Source of the DNA: Bathymodiolus brooksi
Lineage: Eukaryota > Mollusca > Bivalvia > Mytilida > Modiolidae
NCBI GenBank assembly: GCA_963680875.1
Contig: OY804580.1
Location: 109,247,534 to 109,311,533 of the forward strand
Direction of reading: 5' to 3'
Length of the DNA: 64,000 nucleotides
Both the position numbers and the translations under genes were made by a program. The notes beneath the pieces are model-generated. The model was not told the origin of the DNA and made no database searches. It saw nothing but the letters and a program-made list of their open reading frames with translations. The stretch's first letter is position 1, and each line of letters opens with the position of its first letter. Positions 63,733 through 64,000 of the stretch are shown here, piece by piece.

Positions 63733-64000
63733 TTCTTGATCATTCCTATTACAGAATCTTAGACGACCATGGTAAGTAACTATTTGTTTGTTTTGTTTCT
63801 GTATCATTCCTATGACAGAAACTTAGGCAACCATGGTAAGTAACTCTTGTGTTTGTTTTGTTTCTGTATCATTCCTATAACAGAAACTTAGGCAACCATG
63901 GCAAGTAACTTTTGTGTTTGTTTTGTTTCTGTATCATTCCTATAACAGAAATTTAGACAACCATGGTAAGTAACTTTTGTGTTTGTTTTGTTTCTGTATC
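63733..64000 (+). repeat. Start of a further 2452 bp unit, cut by the window edge
   Basis: Follows 61281-61548 without difference by eye (CCTATTACAG, CTATTTGTTTG, CCTATGACAG, CTCTTG, ATGGCAAG, AAATTTAGAC). The array continues to the right of the window. Confidence 0.85.

Larger units (their letters stand above)
1..64000 (+). repeat. Satellite DNA array of 64-65 bp monomers, whole window
   Basis: Every line of the window carries the same motif set: CCATGG or a one-base variant, TAAGTAAC, a T-rich tract of the form TTTGTTTTGTTTC, TGTATCATTCC and CTATAACAG. Successive landmarks such as CTGTATC at 11, 76, 140 and 204 are 64-65 bp apart, giving about 990 monomers. All copies read in the same direction; I saw no inverted monomer. 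The consensus has 21 G/C in 64 bases (about 33% GC), and T outnumbers A on this strand (25 to 18). Length 64 or 65 depends mostly on the segment after TAA: CTATGTG gives 64, CTTTTGTG or CTCTTGTG gives 65. No transposon, unique spacer or gene interrupts the array. Such uninterrupted arrays are typical of eukaryotic heterochromatin; the chromosomal position (centromere, pericentromere, subtelomere) cannot be told from this sequence. Confidence 0.98.

Noticed and set aside
2340..64000. Open reading frames of 62-93 codons on the minus strand (for example 5632-5913, 25399-25668, 54089-54277).
   Set aside because: They are read-through of two to five satellite monomers in a phase without stops; the protein is just the translated repeat (a CYRNDTETKQ motif recurring). 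They recur wherever the same monomer order recurs, and the 64 bp length shifts frame at each unit. No start context, codon bias or unique sequence supports coding.
1..64000. CRISPR array (regular repeats of constant spacing).
   Set aside because: There are no unique spacers: the whole period of 64-65 bp is conserved between units and no cas genes are present. Size and composition fit a eukaryotic satellite.
1..64000. Telomeric or simple-sequence repeat explanation for the TTTG-rich tracts.
   Set aside because: The TTTGTTTTGTTT part is about 12-14 bases inside a complex 64-65 bp unit and never expands into a pure short-motif array.
1..64000. A hidden gene cluster, phage or defence system in the array.
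   Set aside because: Reading the window line by line on both strands, I found no stretch longer than one monomer that departs from the satellite, so there is no room for such a system.

Overview
The whole 64 kb window is a single eukaryotic satellite DNA array. About 990 copies of an AT-rich 64-65 bp monomer run head to tail in one orientation from the first base to the last. I found no unique sequence, transposon, RNA gene, CRISPR array or credible protein gene. The consensus monomer (clean example at 5192-5255) is about 33% GC, has a CCATGG core, a GTAAGT, a T-rich tract and a CTATAACAG end. Megabase-type satellite DNA with higher-order structure points to a centromeric, pericentromeric, subtelomeric or other heterochromatic block of a eukaryotic chromosome. 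I do not recognise the monomer as a named satellite and cannot name the species.

Monomers fall into roughly a dozen subfamilies, told apart by a few bases after the CAG: AAACTTAGACGACC, AAACTTAGGCAACC, AAACTTAGGCGACC, AAACTTAAACAACC, AAAATTAGACGACC with CATAGTATG, AAACTTTAACAGCC with ATGCTAAG, AATCTTAGACGACC, AAACCTATACAACC with ATGGAAAG, and others. The order of subfamilies recurs, so the array has higher-order repeats (HORs), but no single HOR period covers the window. I measured tandem periods of 2323 bp (448-5093), 1937 bp (16315-20188), 1678 bp three times (28457-33490), about 3.9 kb (31428-39060), 2255 bp (42388-46897), 1031-1032 bp (48538-50600) and 387-389 bp six-monomer steps. There are also long-range copies at offsets of 9556, 11879-12007, 17427 and 60563 bp.

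Layout: 1-5 kb is a left flank with rare variants and a near-perfect 2323 bp duplication. 5.1-6.5 kb is a transition. About 6.5-42 kb is a strongly homogenised core built from shuffled copies of the same roughly 24-30-monomer unit. 42.4-47 kb is a 35-monomer HOR. 47-64 kb is a right flank of older, more varied monomers with short local duplications. Rare variants of the left flank (ATTCGTT, ATGGCAAG followed by AAATTTAGAC, TTTTACGACC) reappear in the right flank in the same order but were not seen in the core. This suggests the core expanded inside an older array.

No genes work together here. The biology is that of the repeat itself: unequal exchange or gene conversion of whole monomers, a short dyad in each monomer, one decaying CpG per monomer, and a fortuitous or functional 5'/3' splice-site-like pair in each unit. 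All block limits were aligned by eye and are good to a few bases where given exactly, otherwise to about one monomer.
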